A DNA stretch of 9,735 bases from an uncultured bacterium. GTDB taxonomy: Bacteria; Armatimonadota; Zipacnadia; Zipacnadales; Zipacnadaceae. The translations under genes were made by a program, and so were the position numbers. This document shows, piece by piece, positions 8,401-9,735 of the stretch. Position 1 is the first letter of the stretch. Every line of letters starts with the position of its first letter. Below the pieces are notes generated by a model. It had not been told where the DNA came from, ran no database searches, and worked only from the letters and a program-made list of their open reading frames with translations. The stretch covers positions 1 through 9,735 of the forward strand of contig CALFVE010000175.1 in the NCBI GenBank assembly GCA_937928475.1, written 5' to 3'.

Positions 8401-8855
8401 CACAGGCGGCACGCCTAGCAAACTACGTCAGGGCAGGCGGTCAGGCGCTGATCGATCAGGTGAAGCCGGAGACGGCTGCCGCCTGGGGCCAGGCGCTGAG
8501 CCTGGAGTTGTCGGCGACGCCTATCAATACGCGTTGGCTGTACTTTGACCCCCAGGATTCGGCGTTTTGGGGGATGTCCCACTATGATACCTTTTGGGTC
8601 TATGGAAAACGGCATCTGATTGAGCAGCAGGGGCAGATTACGGAGGCCGCCGTGGCTTCGGCGAGTCCGCAGGTGCAGGTAGTAGCCGAGCCGGGGGCCA
8701 TCTTGCTTGCACGCTTAGGCCAGGGCAAGGTGATCTTCAGTCAGGTTAGATGGAATGCGCCGCTGGAGGGCAAGTACATCCAGGATCGGGCCAACGACTA
8801 CATCATCCAGCTGCTGACGAACCTCGGGGTGAAGTTGACTCCGAAGAACGCGTAG
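5457..8855 (+). CDS. Secreted multidomain GH2-type glycoside hydrolase (complete paralog)
   Basis: 1132 residues. A Sec signal peptide (1-24, cleavage after GALA) is followed by a GH2 jelly-roll (about 25-198, with RLFVNGQFIGEH and SPFFITVPDGVF), an Ig-like domain (about 199-304) and a TIM barrel from FGFREVW (305) to about 625. Acid/base is E428 in RNHPSVVIWSTDNE and the nucleophile candidate is E518 in CIDEWGE; the 90-residue gap suits GH2. A beta domain (about 632-735) and two Rossmann modules resembling class I GATase/beta-galactosidase trimerisation domains follow (about 742-926 and 935-1125). These carry GGGKLLVLAR, GRGKALFCSL, AGGQALIDQV and GQGKVIFSQV, with no evident amidotransferase Cys-His-Glu triad. 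GH2 enzymes release terminal sugars with retention; the sugar cannot be told here. It probably acts in the periplasm or outside the cell. The gap to the next paralog is 88 nt, suggesting co-transcription. It lacks the extra C-terminal domain of the first copy. Confidence 0.88.
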   Translation: MKCTVQFAGVFLLLAATVTSGALAERKSVDSMGEWRLLPVEGREMAAPVPAVDDTWQTYTAPGLWTDNVHDSAWLVRTVEIAPEDIGKVFQFRFLSATYHARLFVNGQFIGEHRGGDSPFFITVPDGVFKAGTNVIALGMTNASSGLKDGQCMIRDLKVTKAQNRQWSSFGDQAALAFKWWLTEIGLLQKAQLLILPRVYVDDIFVKTSTRKMRLEAEVEVVNATTEPQTVILGGQALDGDTVAKKFWDNQWTLAPGERKVMTIAGSWTDVTFWSPGNPKLYHFRATVSLKEQPEQIIDQDQVRFGFREVWIENCRIILNGAPVFFGGASITRYGDIFTYERAYELLKGRKEIWHSNMTRTHHDLMEQCFLDAADELGMTILVQNAYGYGSARESNPAWWADATRQFLEYIKLSRNHPSVVIWSTDNEGTFIGGGPKMDAPSVPFLIDMMYQVRRLDPTRLVTSSHNLDLRGHSDFLDAGYCTHGEFRCFPVEMLRFQSWFFDMNKVWDRVKPICIDEWGEMFGLDPTCVDFGDVAFWPPVKELSIPNLHTFWTRYHQAWGQYVGIMETRKQNATSVLLCFGDRLSAFPYEGGPRQLMGPEIVECAHKNYASIVAFPRELYRGYYAGERMTLPYLVINESERELEGLLRWRLVTGQEIIRPKDGEPWQIEPTTAKEVGKGQIPLRLAAGERKSYDIVCALPSSANPQPLSLAVELWEGERLLYSDQQQYSMVPRTDLRGAPAFALVGERETRTRFAELGANCTLAPVGTAVASGRPVVVGVEAMLSPEEWQALDRFVAGGGKLLVLARRGLPATFGGVPLEESGRDIVRAHNRAPLHPVMKGFGSQDFRWWRDDYLISDNALGRPHQGNFRVLIDAGRAWYFAERGEGLSLTPLLEVVAGRGKALFCSLFLQERAAKEPAAALLLRRILDYLRTDGKPLLPAVSWGVDLSGTGAELLPPESALSPQTVAVVVANGGQAPSSAQAARLANYVRAGGQALIDQVKPETAAAWGQALSLELSATPINTRWLYFDPQDSAFWGMSHYDTFWVYGKRHLIEQQGQITEAAVASASPQVQVVAEPGAILLARLGQGKVIFSQVRWNAPLEGKYIQDRANDYIIQLLTNLGVKLTPKNA

Positions 8856-8928
8856 ATGCGTCTCTTGGGGTCGGAGGAGCGTTCGTGGCGCAGACTGTCG
8901 GGTTGCGATAAAGGAGAAGACTCTGGCT

Positions 8929-8935
8929 GAGGAGG
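8929..8935 (+). promoter_or_regulatory. Ribosome binding site of the third GH2-type gene
   Basis: GAGGAGG lies 8 nt before the ATG at 8944, an ideal spacing, and fixes that start. A second purine run (AAGGAG, 8911-8916) is too far from the ATG to serve it. The 88-nt gap between the two paralogs shows no terminator-like hairpin with a T-run. Confidence 0.75.
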
Positions 8936-8943
8936 CAAAGACG

Positions 8944-9735
8944 ATGCAAAAAGCACTAACGAGGGCGATTGTAGTCTTGGTGGTGTTGGTTGGGTTTGGC
9001 TGCGGGGTAACACTGGCGCAGCGGAAGAGTGTGGACTTGATGGGGGAGTGGCGGCTGTTGCCGGTTGAAGGTCGGCACTTGAGCGCACCGGTGCCGGCGG
9101 CGGACGACACTTGGCAGACCTACACGGCGCCGGGCCTTTGGACGGACAACGTTCATGACAGCGCCTGGCTGGTACGGACGGTGGAAATTGCGCCGGAGGA
9201 TGTAGGTAAGGTTTTCCAGTTTCGTTTCCTGTCGGCGGTATTCCATTGCCGGGTGTTTGTGAACGGCACGTTTCTGGGGGAGCACCTGGGAGCGGAGAGT
9301 CCTTTCTTTCTCACGGCGCCTCCGGGGGTCTTCCGGGCGGGGATAAATGAGATCGCCTTGGGGATGACCAATGCCTCTTCGGCGATGAAGGATGACCAGT
9401 GCGTCATTCGGGACATGAAGATAACGGCCGCCCAAGGGGCGATGGGGCCGTTTTGGGGCAAGGCGACGATGATGCATCACTGGTGGCCGGCGCAACTTGG
9501 GCTGCTACAAGAGGCGCATCTGCTGATTCTGCCGCCAGTGTATGTGGACGACATCTTCGTGAAGCCCTCGGTGCAGAAGCGACAGTTGGTGGCGGATGTA
9601 GAGGTCGTCAACGGCAGCGAGCGGCCGCAGGGGGTGACGCTGTTTGCCACGGCGTACGAGTTAGGGGGAGAGGCGGCGCGACGGCTGCCGGGGGAGAAGT
9701 TTATGCTGGGGGCTGGAGAACGCAAGGTGGTAACA
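8944..9735 (+). CDS. Secreted GH2-type glycoside hydrolase, N-terminal part, 3'-truncated by window edge
   Basis: 264 residues are visible, open to the last base of the window. The signal peptide is residues 1-25 (MQKALTRAIVVLVVLVGFGCGVTLA), with cleavage predicted before QRKSVD, the site matching ALA/ERKSVD in the complete paralog. The Cys at 20 does not fit a lipobox (GFG before it), so a lipoprotein is unlikely. The jelly-roll follows (GEWRLLPVEG, DTWQTYTAPGLWTDNVHDSAWLVRT, CRVFVNGTFLGEH, SPFFLTAPPGVF). The Ig-like domain begins near PPVYVDDIFVK and is cut after GAGERKVVT. Conservation with the complete paralog is high throughout except in the signal peptide and around residues 160-180. 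The catalytic barrel lies outside the window, so activity cannot be judged. The start is supported by a well-spaced GAGGAGG site. Confidence 0.85.
   Translation, partial: MQKALTRAIVVLVVLVGFGCGVTLAQRKSVDLMGEWRLLPVEGRHLSAPVPAADDTWQTYTAPGLWTDNVHDSAWLVRTVEIAPEDVGKVFQFRFLSAVFHCRVFVNGTFLGEHLGAESPFFLTAPPGVFRAGINEIALGMTNASSAMKDDQCVIRDMKITAAQGAMGPFWGKATMMHHWWPAQLGLLQEAHLLILPPVYVDDIFVKPSVQKRQLVADVEVVNGSERPQGVTLFATAYELGGEAARRLPGEKFMLGAGERKVVT

Noticed and set aside
8944..9018. Lipoprotein signal in the third paralog (Cys 20)
   Set aside because: The residues before the Cys (GFG) do not fit a lipobox, and a signal peptidase I site after TLA aligns with that of the other paralog.

Overview
The window is GC-rich, and every gene I can support lies on the + strand. 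It holds three members of one paralogous family of very large secreted glycoside hydrolase family 2 (GH2) type proteins. The first copy has lost its start to the left edge (1-3167), one is complete (5457-8855), and the last is cut by the right edge (8944-9735). A polytopic membrane protein that resembles the DUF6785/DUF6784 family (3308-5308) sits between the first and second copies. The gaps are short (140, 148 and 88 nt), so the cluster could be one operon or a few short transcription units.

No taxonomic marker gene is present. Expanded secreted GH2 paralogs, GATase-like Rossmann modules and a DUF6785-like membrane protein suggest an uncultured polysaccharide-degrading bacterium, such as an Armatimonadota, Planctomycetota/Verrucomicrobiota or Hydrogenedentota-like lineage. 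This is inference from gene content and is weakly held.

Layout. 1-3167: GH2-type enzyme missing about 255 N-terminal residues, with an extra C-terminal beta-sandwich-like domain that the complete paralog lacks. 3168-3307: a gap with a strong nested inverted repeat (3176-3274), a candidate structured RNA or DNA element. 3308-5308: membrane protein with about 12-14 hydrophobic segments. 5309-5456: a gap with only a Shine-Dalgarno site that I can support. 5457-8855: complete GH2-type enzyme of 1132 residues with signal peptide, jelly-roll, Ig-like domain, TIM barrel with both catalytic glutamates, a further beta domain, and two Rossmann/GATase-like modules. 8856-8943: short gap with a good Shine-Dalgarno site. 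8944-9735: signal peptide, jelly-roll and Ig-like part of the third paralog.

How they may work together (inference): the secreted enzymes would remove sugars from glycans or glycosides outside the cytoplasmic membrane, and the membrane protein could carry a product or a related solute. Substrates cannot be read from the sequence. I found no RNA genes, CRISPR arrays, insertion sequences, phage genes or clear promoters. The most unusual items are the nested inverted repeat, the multidomain GH2 architecture, and the edges of the window falling at the same codon position of two paralogs.
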